This document shows positions 49,132-57,976 of a stretch of 64,000 bases of DNA, piece by piece. Position numbers and translations under genes: made by a program. The notes beneath the pieces are model-generated. The model saw only the letters and a program-made list of their open reading frames with translations. It had not been told where the DNA came from and did no database searches. The stretch spans positions 1,736,001 through 1,800,000 of the forward strand of contig NZ_LT629787.1 in assembly GCF_900105655.1 (NCBI RefSeq), read 5' to 3'. Origin of the DNA: Halopseudomonas salegens. Its GTDB lineage: Bacteria; Pseudomonadota; Gammaproteobacteria; Pseudomonadales; Pseudomonadaceae. Position 1 is the first letter of the stretch; each line of letters starts with the position of its first letter.

Positions 49132-50498
49132 CTGCCCCGGCCCACACAGCCTACCGGCTGACCTCACTGCCCTATCAGACATCACCACTGCCGGCCCTGC
49201 AGGCAGTGCGCGATCTGGGCTATCCGGTCGTGCTCGATTCGGCCAGTCACACCTACAGCCGCTTTGGCCGTTACACCCTGCTCAGTGCCGGCCCGGACCA
49301 CCTGATCGAACCCCGCGTCGGCGAATCCGGTTACCAGGTACTGGCCCGCCTGCGTCGGGCGCTGAGCGACTTGCCCGCTGCAGACTGGCCGGAAGAAACC
49401 CAGCTACCCTTTGGTGCTGGCGCCCTCGGACATATCAGTTATGACTTCGGCCGTTTGCTGGAAGACTTGCCCAGCCTCGCCAATAACGACCTGCAGGTGC
49501 CCACCCTGCGCTTTGGTATCTATGCCTGGAGCCTGGTCACCGATCACAAGCAACAACAAAGCTGGCTGGTCTGCCACCCGAGCCTTGCCAGGCAGCGTGA
49601 AGCCGCCTTGCTGCTGCGCTTGCAGGCACTGAGTGATTCCGGCTCCGATCCCGCGTGCGCAGACTTCAGGCTGACAGCCCCCTTCCGGCCCGAACAGGAC
49701 CGCGCCCGTTATCAGGCTTCATTTCAGCGCGTACAGGACTATATTCATGCCGGCGACTGTTACCAGATCAATCTGGCCCAACGCTTCAGCGCGCCCTGTT
49801 CCGGTGATCCACTGACCGCCTGGGCTGCCTTGCGTCGTGCCTGCCCCACCCCTTTCGCCGCCTACCTCGAAGGCCCGGCCGATGCCCTGCTGTCACTGTC
49901 GCCCGAACGCTTTCTCAAGCTGGTCGATGGCGAGGTGGAAACCCGGCCGATCAAGGGCACCCGCGGTCGCGGCAAAACTGCAGAAGATGACCAGGCACTG
50001 GCTGATGACCTGCTCAGCAGCGAAAAAGACCGCGCCGAAAACCTGATGATCGTTGATCTGTTGCGCAACGACCTCGGCCGCAGCTGTCAATCCGGCAGCG
50101 TGCGCGTACCCGAACTGTTCAAGCTGGAAACCTACCCCAACGTGCACCACCTGGTCAGCAGCGTCACCGGCACCCTGGCCACCGACAAGGACGCCCTCGA
50201 TCTGATCGCCGGCGCCTTTCCCGGCGGCTCGATCACCGGAGCGCCGAAAGTGCGGGCCATGCAAATCATCGAAGAACTCGAACCCGTGCGCCGCAGCCTC
50301 TATTGCGGCAGCATCGGCTACATCGGCTGCGAAGGCCAGATGGACCTGAACATCGCCATCCGCAGCCTGGTCCACCAGCAGGACCGCCTCTACGTCTGGG
50401 GCGGCGGCGGCATCGTTGCCGACTCCCGGGCCGAAGCCGAATACCAGGAAAGCCTGACCAAAGTCCGCGTGCTGATGGACACCTTGCACAACCTCTGA
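49128..50498 (+). CDS. pabB: Aminodeoxychorismate synthase component I
   Basis: This 456-residue chorismate-using enzyme makes 4-amino-4-deoxychorismate for folate synthesis, with ammonia from PabA. The core shows YIHAGDCYQINLAQRF, the KGTRGRG loop in RPIKGTRGRGKTAEDD, AENLMIVDLLRNDLGR (Mg site) and AFPGGSITGAPKVRAMQII. The N-terminal half is typical of PabB rather than TrpE. Translation probably starts at GTG 49128, overlapping the ATP-grasp stop as GTGA, so the two are coupled. No pabA or pabC is in the window. Confidence 0.94.
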   Translation: MTAPAHTAYRLTSLPYQTSPLPALQAVRDLGYPVVLDSASHTYSRFGRYTLLSAGPDHLIEPRVGESGYQVLARLRRALSDLPAADWPEETQLPFGAGALGHISYDFGRLLEDLPSLANNDLQVPTLRFGIYAWSLVTDHKQQQSWLVCHPSLARQREAALLLRLQALSDSGSDPACADFRLTAPFRPEQDRARYQASFQRVQDYIHAGDCYQINLAQRFSAPCSGDPLTAWAALRRACPTPFAAYLEGPADALLSLSPERFLKLVDGEVETRPIKGTRGRGKTAEDDQALADDLLSSEKDRAENLMIVDLLRNDLGRSCQSGSVRVPELFKLETYPNVHHLVSSVTGTLATDKDALDLIAGAFPGGSITGAPKVRAMQIIEELEPVRRSLYCGSIGYIGCEGQMDLNIAIRSLVHQQDRLYVWGGGGIVADSRAEAEYQESLTKVRVLMDTLHNL

Positions 50499-50540
50499 CC
50501 CCAAGCAAGGACCTCCCCCCCTCTGGCAGCGCACAGACCC

Positions 50541-50657
50541 GGGAACGCCGAGTTGTACTCGACAAAGCCGTCCGCCAGGGCTGCCGGGGTTAACGCCCCA
50601 CCACTCAACAACCCTGCACTGCTTCGCAGTGCCTGCCGAGTGCAACTCGGCGCTCCC
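50541..50657. repeat. Diverged paired-palindrome unit 1
   Basis: It starts GGGAACGCCGAGTTGTACTCG and ends GCCGAGTGCAACTCGGCGCTCCC, with an interior CTGCACTGCTTCGCAGTGC hairpin. The outer arms match those of the 209-bp arrays, but the interior and the flanking spacer differ, so it is a separate subtype. Confidence 0.78.
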
Positions 50658-50693
50658 AGGAACCACCCCCCCCAGAACAGCCCGCACGGACCC

Positions 50694-50809
50694 AGGAACG
50701 CCGAGTTGTACTCGGCAAAGCCGCCCGCAAGGGCTGCCAGGGTTAACGGCTCTCCACTAACAACCCGGCACTGCTTCGCAGCGCTTGCCGAGTGCAACTC
50801 GGCGCTCCC
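50694..50809. repeat. Diverged paired-palindrome unit 2
   Basis: This copy has the same design as the unit 36 bases before it: GGAACGCCGAGTTGTACTC at the left, GCCGAGTGCAACTCGGC at the right, and an inner CACTGCTTCGCAG element. The 419 bases between pabB and the ATPase gene hold these two units and no gene. Confidence 0.78.
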
Positions 50810-50917
50810 AAAAAAAACCGCACCCAGCTCACCCCACATCACCAATCTGACCTGGATCATGGGCACAGCCGCTCAAGATCGGTATATTGATGACTGAAGT
50901 CCAGCCAAGGCGAAATC

Positions 50918-53611
50918 ATGCACAAGGACCAGCAGACCCCCGATACCCTGCCCGCTTACCAGCTCAGCCCCGAAGAATGTCTGCTTCAATTGCAGTCCGA
51001 TGAACAGGGGTTGAGTCAGCTACAGGCTGATCAGCGCTTGCAGGACACCGGCCCCAACCGCTTGCCGGTGGCAGCCAAGGAAGGTCTGCTCAAGCGCTTT
51101 TTCAAGCATTTTCATGACATCCTCATCTACATTCTGTTGGTCGCAGCCGGTGCCACTGCCCTGCTCGGTCACTGGATCGATACCGGGGTGATTCTTGTCG
51201 TCGTCATCATCAATGCCACCATCGGCTTCATCCAGGAAGGTAAAGCCGAACAGGCCTTGGCAGGCATCCGTAAAATGCTGTCACAGCGCGCCACGGCCAA
51301 ACGCGATGGTGACTGGCAGGAGATTGAGGCGGAACATCTGGTGCCAGGCGATATCGTCCGTTTACGCTCGGGCGATCGTGTCCCCGCCGACCTGCGCCTG
51401 CTCGAGTGCAACAATCTACGCATTGAAGAGTCCGCTCTGACCGGCGAGTCCATGCCGGCCGACAAAAACACCGAGACGGCCACCGCCGCAACCAGCCTGG
51501 GCGATCGCAGCGGCATGGCCTATTCCGGAACCCTGGTCGCCGCCGGGCGTGGGCTGGGCGTGGTGTCTGCCACCGGTTCAGCCACCGAACTCGGCCGCAT
51601 CAACCGACTGATCGCCGACGTGGAAACCCTGCAAACCCCGCTGACGCGGCAAATGGCCCAGTTCAGCAAGATACTGTCCGTGGTCATTGTCGGCCTCGCC
51701 GGCCTGATGTTGCTGGTCGGCATCCTGCTGCATGACTTCGCCCTCAGCGAGCTGTTTCTCGCCGCCATCGGTTTCGCCGTCGCGGCCATTCCCGAAGGGT
51801 TGCCGGCAATTCTGACCATCACCCTGGCGCTCGGCGTACAGCGCATGGCCAAACGCAACGCCATTACCCGCAAGCTCAACGCGGTGGAAACCCTCGGCTC
51901 GGTCACCGTGATCTGCTCGGACAAAACCGGCACCCTGACACGCAACGAAATGACCACGCGCCACGTTGTAACCGCTGCCCACAGCTACCATGTCAGTGGC
52001 ACCGGCTATGCCCCCGAAGGTGAGATCAGTTGTGATGACGACCCGATAAAAGCTGCCCAGCGTGTCGATCTGGACGCCCTGCTGGAAACCGTCGCCATTG
52101 CCAACGACAGTCGTGTTGAAGCCACCAATGGGCAATGGCAAGTCATTGGCGAACCCACTGAAGGTGCGCTCTGCACCCTGGTACACAAAGCGGGATTCGA
52201 GGCGCATAACTACCAGCGCATCGCTGAGATACCCTTTGAGTCGGACAATAAATTCATGGCAACCCTGGCCGACACTCCGGATGGTGAACGCCGCATTCTG
52301 CTGAAAGGGGCTCCGGACCGACTGCTGGAGCGCTGCCGTCTGCAACTGGATGCCAATGGCAACACCCGGCCACTGGACCCGACATGGTGGGAGCAGCAAC
52401 TGAACCAGTTGAGTGGCGAAGGGCTCCGCGTACTGGCGGCCGCCGCGCGCACCGTGCCGGTCAGCAAAGACACCCTGAGCATTGATGATCTCGACGACCT
52501 GGTGTTTCTCGGTCTGATCGGCATTATCGACCCACCACGCCCGGAGGCCATCGAAGCTATTGCCAGCTGTCATGCCGCCGGCATCCGGGTCAAGATGATA
52601 ACCGGCGATCACGCCGGCACCGCCGAGGCCATCGGTCGTGAAATGGGTATTGGCACGGATGCCGATCCCAAAGTCATCAGTGGCGCAGAGATCGAAGCCG
52701 CCAGCGACGAGGAACTGGCCCGGTTGGCGCAGACCTGCGATATTTTTGCCCGCACCAGCCCCGAACATAAATTGCGCCTGGTCAAAGCCCTGCAAGCAAC
52801 CAACGAAATCGTTGCCATGACCGGCGACGGCGTCAACGACGCCCCTGCCCTCAAGCGCGCCGATGTCGGCATCGCCATGGGTATCAAAGGCACCGAAGCC
52901 ACCAAGGAAGCGGCCGATATCGTTCTCGCTGACGACAATTTCTCGTCCATCGCCCAAGCGGTGGAAGAAGGCCGCACCATCTACGATAACCTGCGCAAGG
53001 CGATCATGTTTTTGCTGCCCACCAACGGCGCCCAGGGCCTGGTGATTCTCGCCGCCGTCGTGCTCGGCATGGTATTGCCGATTACCCCGGTGCAAGTGCT
53101 CTGGGTCAATATGATCGTTGCCGTCACCCTCGCGTTGGCGCTCGCCTTCGAGCCTGCCGAACCAGGCCTGATGCAACGACCGCCGCGTGATCCCGGCGCA
53201 GCCATTATCTCCCTGGTGTTCCTGATACGAATCGGCCTGGTCTCGGTATTGATTGGTGCTGCAACCATTGTCGTCTTCCAGTGGCAAATCCGCATCGGCA
53301 CTGAACTCGACATGGCCCGCTCCACCGCCATCAACACCCTGGTCATCGCCCAGGCCTGCTACCTGTTCAACAGCCGCTTCCTTGCCACCCACAGCCTCAA
53401 CCCGGCCCTCCTGTTCACCAACAAGGTCGCCTGGCTGACGATTGGTATATTGCTGCTGTTGCAAATGGCGTTTATCTACCTGCCCTTCATGAACACGGCT
53501 TTTGGTACCACGCCACTGGCGCTGCAGCACTGGCTCATGCCTCTGGCAGTGGGGATTGGGGTGTTTCTGGTGATAGAGGGCGAGAAGTGGGTATGGCAGC
53601 GGTTGAGGTAG
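50918..53611 (+). CDS. P-type ATPase of the P2 (Ca/Na-type) family, substrate uncertain
   Basis: This is an 897-residue inner-membrane cation pump. It has an N-terminal cation-ATPase domain, the actuator motif [11 protein letters not shown], phosphorylation site [15 protein letters not shown]-binding [11 protein letters not shown], and hinge [22 protein letters not shown]. There are about ten transmembrane helices. Helix 4 has PEGLP, as in P2 ATPases. Helix 5 reads PTNGAQG, where SERCA has SNVGE, and helix 6 reads [10 protein letters not shown], where SERCA has WVNLVTDGLP. The acidic ligands usual for two Ca ions are therefore replaced by Gln and Ala, and one-ion or monovalent transport is possible. 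AAGGCGA precedes the start. It is followed by a 19-base palindrome and repeat copy D. Confidence 0.88.
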   Translation: MHKDQQTPDTLPAYQLSPEECLLQLQSDEQGLSQLQADQRLQDTGPNRLPVAAKEGLLKRFFKHFHDILIYILLVAAGATALLGHWIDTGVILVVVIINATIGFIQEGKAEQALAGIRKMLSQRATAKRDGDWQEIEAEHLVPGDIVRLRSGDRVPADLRLLECNNLRIEESALTGESMPADKNTETATAATSLGDRSGMAYSGTLVAAGRGLGVVSATGSATELGRINRLIADVETLQTPLTRQMAQFSKILSVVIVGLAGLMLLVGILLHDFALSELFLAAIGFAVAAIPEGLPAILTITLALGVQRMAKRNAITRKLNAVETLGSVTVICSDKTGTLTRNEMTTRHVVTAAHSYHVSGTGYAPEGEISCDDDPIKAAQRVDLDALLETVAIANDSRVEATNGQWQVIGEPTEGALCTLVHKAGFEAHNYQRIAEIPFESDNKFMATLADTPDGERRILLKGAPDRLLERCRLQLDANGNTRPLDPTWWEQQLNQLSGEGLRVLAAAARTVPVSKDTLSIDDLDDLVFLGLIGIIDPPRPEAIEAIASCHAAGIRVKMITGDHAGTAEAIGREMGIGTDADPKVISGAEIEAASDEELARLAQTCDIFARTSPEHKLRLVKALQATNEIVAMTGDGVNDAPALKRADVGIAMGIKGTEATKEAADIVLADDNFSSIAQAVEEGRTIYDNLRKAIMFLLPTNGAQGLVILAAVVLGMVLPITPVQVLWVNMIVAVTLALALAFEPAEPGLMQRPPRDPGAAIISLVFLIRIGLVSVLIGAATIVVFQWQIRIGTELDMARSTAINTLVIAQACYLFNSRFLATHSLNPALLFTNKVAWLTIGILLLLQMAFIYLPFMNTAFGTTPLALQHWLMPLAVGIGVFLVIEGEKWVWQRLR

Positions 53612-53646
53612 GGGTGGTTATTTAATCGCCCCGGACGTTCGTAATG

Positions 53647-53665
53647 AGCGAAGCGGCGCTTCGCT
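53647..53665. other. Short perfect palindrome after the ATPase gene
   Basis: AGCGAAGCG and CGCTTCGCT flank a single base 36 bases after the stop. It could form a tight hairpin and contribute to transcript ending, but there is no T-run. Confidence 0.4.
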
Positions 53666-53668
53666 TAA

Positions 53669-53813
53669 CCCCCTCTCCCCCGGCCCCTCTCCCACAAGGG
53701 GAGAGGGGTGACGTCTTGCACATGCATGCGACTACCTCTGGCATACAGCGCTCGTTCAGCGGGCACTGTAAAACCCCTCTCCCCTCGCGGGGTGAAGACG
53801 GGGATGGGGTAAG
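53669..53813. repeat. GAGAGGGG inverted-repeat module, copy D
   Basis: The left arm is CCCCCTCTCCCCCGG then CCCCTCTCCC-acaa-GGGGAGAGGGG. The right arm is CCCCTCTCCCC-tcgc-GGGGTGAAGACGGGG, more eroded than in copies A and C. It lies between the convergent ATPase and thrH genes, 10 kb from the prp copies. Confidence 0.78.
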
Positions 53814-53846
53814 GAAAAACGCTACATCAAATAACCAGACCAAACC

Positions 53847-54464
53847 TTACAGACTCAAATCCCGCACCGACGCCTTGATGAATGCTTGCTTCAGGTCAGC
53901 AAAGGCTTGCACCGCCGGGAATTGCGGAAATTCGGCGATGACATTATCCGGGGCGTGGAACAGGATGCCGGCGTGGGCTTCGGACAGCATGGTGGTGTCA
54001 TTGTAGGAATCACCCGCCGCAATGATGCGGTAATACAGACTCTTCAGTGCAATGACCGACTGCCGCTTCGGGTCTTTCTGGCGCAGCTGGTAGCTCACCA
54101 CGCGATCGTTCTCATCGGTGATCAGCTTGTGGCACAACAGGGTCGGGAAACCGAGCTGGCGCATCAGCGGCTGAGAGAACTCGTAGAAGGTATCCGACAG
54201 AATAACCACCTGAAAACGCTCACGCAGCCAGTCGATAAATTCGACCGCGCCATCCAGCGGCTTCAACGTGGCGATCACTTCCTGAATGTCGCCCAGTTTC
54301 AGGTTGTTCTCATCCAGAATGCGCAAACGCTGCTGCATCAGCACATCGTAATCAGGAATATCCCGGGTAGTCGCCTTGAGTTCTTCAATACCGGTTTTCT
54401 CGGCAAAGGCAATCCAGATTTCAGGGACCAATACGCCCTCAAGGTCAAGACAAGCGATCTCCAC
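53847..54464 (-). CDS. thrH: Phosphoserine/homoserine phosphotransferase ThrH
   Basis: This 205-residue HAD-superfamily enzyme moves phosphate from phosphoserine to homoserine and also hydrolyses phosphoserine. The nucleophile motif is CLDLEGVLVPEIW (DLEG rather than DxDx, as in ThrH). The second motif is VVILSDTFYEFSQPLM, and the Lys and Asp motifs are in KDPKRQSVIALKS and AAGDSYNDTTML. The length matches the P. aeruginosa protein. Translation starts at a GTG with AGGAG six bases upstream. It is divergent from cysH. Confidence 0.95.
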   Translation of the reverse strand: MEIACLDLEGVLVPEIWIAFAEKTGIEELKATTRDIPDYDVLMQQRLRILDENNLKLGDIQEVIATLKPLDGAVEFIDWLRERFQVVILSDTFYEFSQPLMRQLGFPTLLCHKLITDENDRVVSYQLRQKDPKRQSVIALKSLYYRIIAAGDSYNDTTMLSEAHAGILFHAPDNVIAEFPQFPAVQAFADLKQAFIKASVRDLSL

Positions 54465-54663
54465 GCAACACTCCTGATATGACTAGTAATAGATGGCGCA
54501 ACAATCTACCGGCTTCGCTGCAGGCACGCAATCATTAGCACCGGCATACCGGAAACATCAAACAAAAGAGCATAAAAATATAACCAAATAAAAGCAGATG
54601 TGCTAAGTCGCCTTTGTTAGACTGCCGCCTAGCCCGTGCCAAACAGGCCTGATGGAGACCAAC

Positions 54664-55395
54664 ATGACTAGCCCCTTTGACCCCGCTGCACTAGCCGAGC
54701 AGTATGCCAAAGCCACGCCGCAAGACATTCTCAGCCTCGCAATGGAACACTTTGACGACCTCTGGCTGTCATTCAGTGGTGCTGACGATATCGTCGTGCT
54801 CGACATGGCCTGGAAGCTGAACAAGAACATCAAGGTATTTACCCTCGATACCGGCCGGTTGCACCCGGAAACCTACCAGTTTCTCGAGCGGGTGCGCACG
54901 CATTACGGCATCGAACTGGAAGTACTGTCGCCCGATCACGAGGCCCTGCAGGCCTACGTCAAGGAAAAGGGGCTGTTCGACTTTTACCAGAGCGGGCATG
55001 GCGAATGCTGCGGTATCCGCAAGATCGAACCCCTGCGTCGCAAATTGTCCACGGTCGATGCCTGGATTACCGGCCAACGGCGAGACCAGAGCCCGGGTAC
55101 ACGCAGCCACGTTCCGGTGATCGAACTGGATACCGCCTTTGGTAGCGAAGAACACCCGCTGATCAAGTTCAACCCGCTGGCCAACTACAGCAGTGAAGAG
55201 GTGTGGACCTACATTCGCATGCTGGAAATACCCTACAACCGCCTGCACGAACGCGGCTTTGCCAGCATTGGCTGCGAGCCCTGCACGCGCCCCACCCTGC
55301 CCAACCAGCATGAACGCGAAGGCCGCTGGTGGTGGGAAGAAGCCACGCAGAAAGAGTGCGGCTTGCACGCAGGCAATTTGATCGCGCGGGACTGA
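54664..55395 (+). CDS. cysH: Adenylylsulfate (APS) reductase, assimilatory
   Basis: This 243-residue enzyme reduces adenylylsulfate to sulfite using thioredoxin. The PP-loop-like site is [18 protein letters not shown], and [15 protein letters not shown] is the family core. Four cysteines in [12 protein letters not shown] and GCEPCTRPT bind a 4Fe-4S cluster, which marks the APS rather than the PAPS type. The catalytic Cys lies in ECGLH near the C-terminus. The ATG at 54664 follows GGAGA; the ATG four codons earlier overlaps that ribosome site and is unlikely. It supplies sulfite to CysI. Confidence 0.95.
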   Translation: MTSPFDPAALAEQYAKATPQDILSLAMEHFDDLWLSFSGADDIVVLDMAWKLNKNIKVFTLDTGRLHPETYQFLERVRTHYGIELEVLSPDHEALQAYVKEKGLFDFYQSGHGECCGIRKIEPLRRKLSTVDAWITGQRRDQSPGTRSHVPVIELDTAFGSEEHPLIKFNPLANYSSEEVWTYIRMLEIPYNRLHERGFASIGCEPCTRPTLPNQHEREGRWWWEEATQKECGLHAGNLIARD

Positions 55396-55403
55396 AAACC
55401 CCG

Positions 55404-55446
55404 GTCACCAACTCCCCGAGGCAAGCCTGTCCAGGGCGTTGGTGAC
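55404..55446. terminator. Hairpin between convergent cysH and SDR genes
   Basis: GTCACCAAC (55404-55412) pairs with GTTGGTGAC (55438-55446). The loop is long (25 bases) and no T-run follows, so it is a weak terminator candidate. Confidence 0.4.
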
Positions 55447-55459
55447 GGTACCCAAGGCC

Positions 55460-56221
55460 TCAGATACAGGTAGCACCACCATCAACAGGCAGCGCTATCC
55501 CGGTGGTAAAACCGGCATTGGCTGAACACAGATACAATACGGCAGCAGCCACTTCCTCAGCCTGACCAACCCGCCCAACCGGGTGCATGCCGGCAGCAAA
55601 CTCGGCCTTGCGCGGCTCAATCTCGACCGCACGACGGAACATCTCGGTATCGATAACTGCCGGGCAAACCGCATTGATACGAACGCCCTTTTTGCCATAC
55701 TCAACGGCAGCGGAACGGGTCAGGCCCAGAACGGCATGTTTGCTGGCACTGTAGATGCTCATCTTCGGCGCCGCCCCCAGCGCAGCAACCGACGCGGTAT
55801 TGACGATAGCGCCGCCGCCCTGCTCCAGCATCAGGGGAATCTCATGGCGCATGCAGTGCCAGACGCCTTTGACATTGACATCCATGATGCGGTCAAACAC
55901 TGCTTCATTGCCATCGGCCAGCTTGTCCTGCTCGATTTCAATCCCGGCATTGTTGAAGGCACAATCCAGCCGGCCATGCGCGGCGCGAATCTGCTCGATC
56001 AGAGCCTTCACTTCATCGGCATTGGTAACATCACAGGCAATAAAACTCGCTGAGTGGCCTTCGGCTTGCAGACGCGATGCCAGAGCCTCGCCCAGTGTCC
56101 GATCAATATCCGAAACAACCACCGTAGCGCCCGCTGCGGCAAAAGCTTCAACTGTTGCCAGACCAATACCCGCAGCACCACCCGTGACCAGCGCTACCTT
56201 GCCTTTGAAATCATTACTCAT
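55460..56221 (-). CDS. Short-chain dehydrogenase/reductase (SDR)
   Basis: This is a 253-residue classical SDR oxidoreductase. The cofactor motif is VTGGAAGIGLATVEAF, with VVVSDIDR after beta 2; the Asp here favours NAD(H). The NNAG motif is in CAFNNAGIE. The catalytic Ser lies in NTASVAALGA, and Tyr and Lys in YSASKHAVLG. The end GFTTGIALPVDGGATCI is typical. The ATG at 56221 has AGGAG nine bases upstream; the longer open frame is not used. The substrate is unknown and no pathway partner is adjacent. Confidence 0.9.
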   Translation of the reverse strand: MSNDFKGKVALVTGGAAGIGLATVEAFAAAGATVVVSDIDRTLGEALASRLQAEGHSASFIACDVTNADEVKALIEQIRAAHGRLDCAFNNAGIEIEQDKLADGNEAVFDRIMDVNVKGVWHCMRHEIPLMLEQGGGAIVNTASVAALGAAPKMSIYSASKHAVLGLTRSAAVEYGKKGVRINAVCPAVIDTEMFRRAVEIEPRKAEFAAGMHPVGRVGQAEEVAAAVLYLCSANAGFTTGIALPVDGGATCI

Positions 56222-56444
56222 GCCAACCGCTCCTGAAACCACGCAGCCGAGGGAGTTCAGCCGCCTGCCCGCATGATAAAAGATTAAATATGATCTGGCA
56301 GTCACAAAAAGACTGAATAACTGATTTGGTTCCAGCCTTATCCCTGTGATCAATAATTCTGTCGCCGGCTTGAACGCATACCTGTAATCAAGGCCGTGAA
56401 AGGCTTAGAATACCCGTAGAACGCTCAAGCTGATGGATGTACTC

Positions 56445-56975
56445 ATGGTCAACTCCCTGCAAGCACAACTGCTCAAATCCGGTCTGGTCGACGAGAAAAA
56501 GCTCAAGCAAGCCCAAAGAGCGAAGAAGAAAGCCGCCAAACAGGAACCGGAAAAGGCTGCCGATACCGGCGCAGCCATTCAGCGTGCCCGCGAAGAAAAG
56601 GCCGAGCGGGACCGTCAGCTCAACCTGGAGCGCAAGGCAGAAGCCGAACGCAAGGAACGCGAAGCCCAGGCCAAGCAATTGATAGAGCAGCACAAACTCG
56701 ACCGCGCCGGTGGCGAAACGGCCTATCAGTTCGTGCACAAGAAAAAGATCAAGCGGATTTATGTCACCGAAGAGCAATTTGCCCAGCTGAGTCGCGGCAA
56801 GCTTGGTGTGGTACGGGTTTCAGGTAGTTATGAACTGATTCCGCTGGCAATTACCGAGCGACTGGCAGAGCGCGTCCCCCATTGGCCGGTCAGTGTTGCC
56901 AAGGTAGAGGCCGACACCCCTGCTGAAGACGATCCCTATGCCGACTACAAGATCCCCGACGATCTGATGTGGTAA
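56445..56975 (+). CDS. DUF2058 protein (YaiL-like)
   Basis: This is a 176-residue basic cytoplasmic protein. It begins MVNSLQAQLLKSGLVDEKKLKQAQRAKKK, followed by a highly charged coiled-coil (about 30-90). A small globular C-terminal domain follows, with AYQFVHKKKIKRIYVTEEQFAQLSRGKLGVVR and a short acidic tail. This matches DUF2058, known as YaiL in E. coli, which is of unknown function and possibly nucleoprotein-associated. The start at 56445 fits the family; an ATG four codons upstream is less likely. The stop lies directly against repeat array 2. Confidence 0.88.
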   Translation: MVNSLQAQLLKSGLVDEKKLKQAQRAKKKAAKQEPEKAADTGAAIQRAREEKAERDRQLNLERKAEAERKEREAQAKQLIEQHKLDRAGGETAYQFVHKKKIKRIYVTEEQFAQLSRGKLGVVRVSGSYELIPLAITERLAERVPHWPVSVAKVEADTPAEDDPYADYKIPDDLMW

Positions 56976-56982
56976 GGCCGCG

Positions 56983-57929
56983 AGCCCGCCAGGGCTGGCG
57001 GGTTTGACCCGAGCAGCGCTACGCACTGCCAGCCGAGTACAACTCAGCGTTCCCGGGAGTAGCGCCACCGGAAGAACCGTGCGGCCAGCCAACGTGCTTT
57101 TGTACTGAACATTGATGAGAAGCCGCAGCAACTGGCACCGCCCCTCTCAGAAAGCACCCTGTGGGACCGCCTTATGGGACCGCCGAGTTGCACTCGGCAT
57201 AGCAGCCCGCCAGGGCTGCCGGGTTTGACCCAAGCAGCGCTGCGCACTGCCAGCCGAGTGCAACTCGGCGTTCCCGGGAGCAGCGCCACCGGAAGAACCG
57301 TGCGGCCAGCCAACGTGCTTTTGTACGACAATTAATGAGAAAGCCGCAGCAACTGACACCGCCCCTCTCAGAAAGCACCCTGTGGGACCGCCGAGTTGCA
57401 CTCGGCATAGCAGCCCGCCAGGGCTGGCGGGTTTGACCCAGGCAGCGCTGCGCACTGCCAGCCGAGTGCAACTCGGCGTTCCCGGGAGCAGTGCCACTGG
57501 AAGAACCGTGCAGCCAGTCAACGTGCTTTTGTACGACAATTAATGAGAAAGCCGCAGCAACTGACACCGCCCCTCTCAGAAAGCACCCTGTGGGACCGCC
57601 GAGCTGCACTCGGCATAGCAGCCCGCCAGGGCTGGCGGGGTTGACCCAAGCAGCGCTGCGCACTGCCAGCCGAGTACAACTCGGCGTTCCCGGGAGCAGC
57701 GCCACCGGCAAGGCCGAGCATCTTGTCAACAGCGCTTTTGTACTGAACATTGATGAGAAAGCCGCAGCCTCTCGCACCGCCACTCTCAGAAAGCACCCTT
57801 GTGGGACTGCCTTGTGGGACTGCCTTGTGGGACCGCCGAGTTGCACTCGGCATACCAGCCCGTCAGGGCTGGCGGGGTTGACCCAAGCAGCGCTGCGCAC
57901 TGCCAGCCGAGTGCAACTCGGCGTTCCCG
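56983..57929. repeat. Tandem array 2, one partial and four full paired-palindrome units
   Basis: Full units lie at 57176-57275, 57385-57483, 57594-57692 and 57831-57929, with a 5'-truncated one at 56983-57055. The period is 209 bp, except the last interval (237). Each starts GGGACCGCCGAGTTGCACTCGGC and ends GCCGAGTGCAACTCGGCGTTCCC. Spacers are conserved and contain TTTTGTAC and TGAGAAAGCCGCAGC blocks. The orientation is opposite to array 1. Short head sequences CTTGTGGGACTGC are repeated before the last unit. The whole stretch of about 1 kb (56976-57976) has no gene. Confidence 0.88.
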
Positions 57930-57976
57930 GCAGGGCCGTGCAGCCAGTCGCTGAGAGCGGCCTGCCTGCGACCTGA

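Noticed and set aside
47644-49188. 514-codon frame opposite the 7TM and ATP-grasp genes
   Set aside because: It spans the junction of two well-supported genes on the plus strand and lacks any domain signal.
51578-53530. 650-codon frame opposite the P-type ATPase
   Set aside because: Shadow of a certain gene on the other strand, Gly/Asp/His-rich with no motif.
57172-57900. Long open frames across repeat array 2 (up to 242 codons)
   Set aside because: Translations are repetitive Ala/Arg/Ser-rich text, occur on several frames and simply follow the 209-bp repeat. No ribosome sites or family matches.
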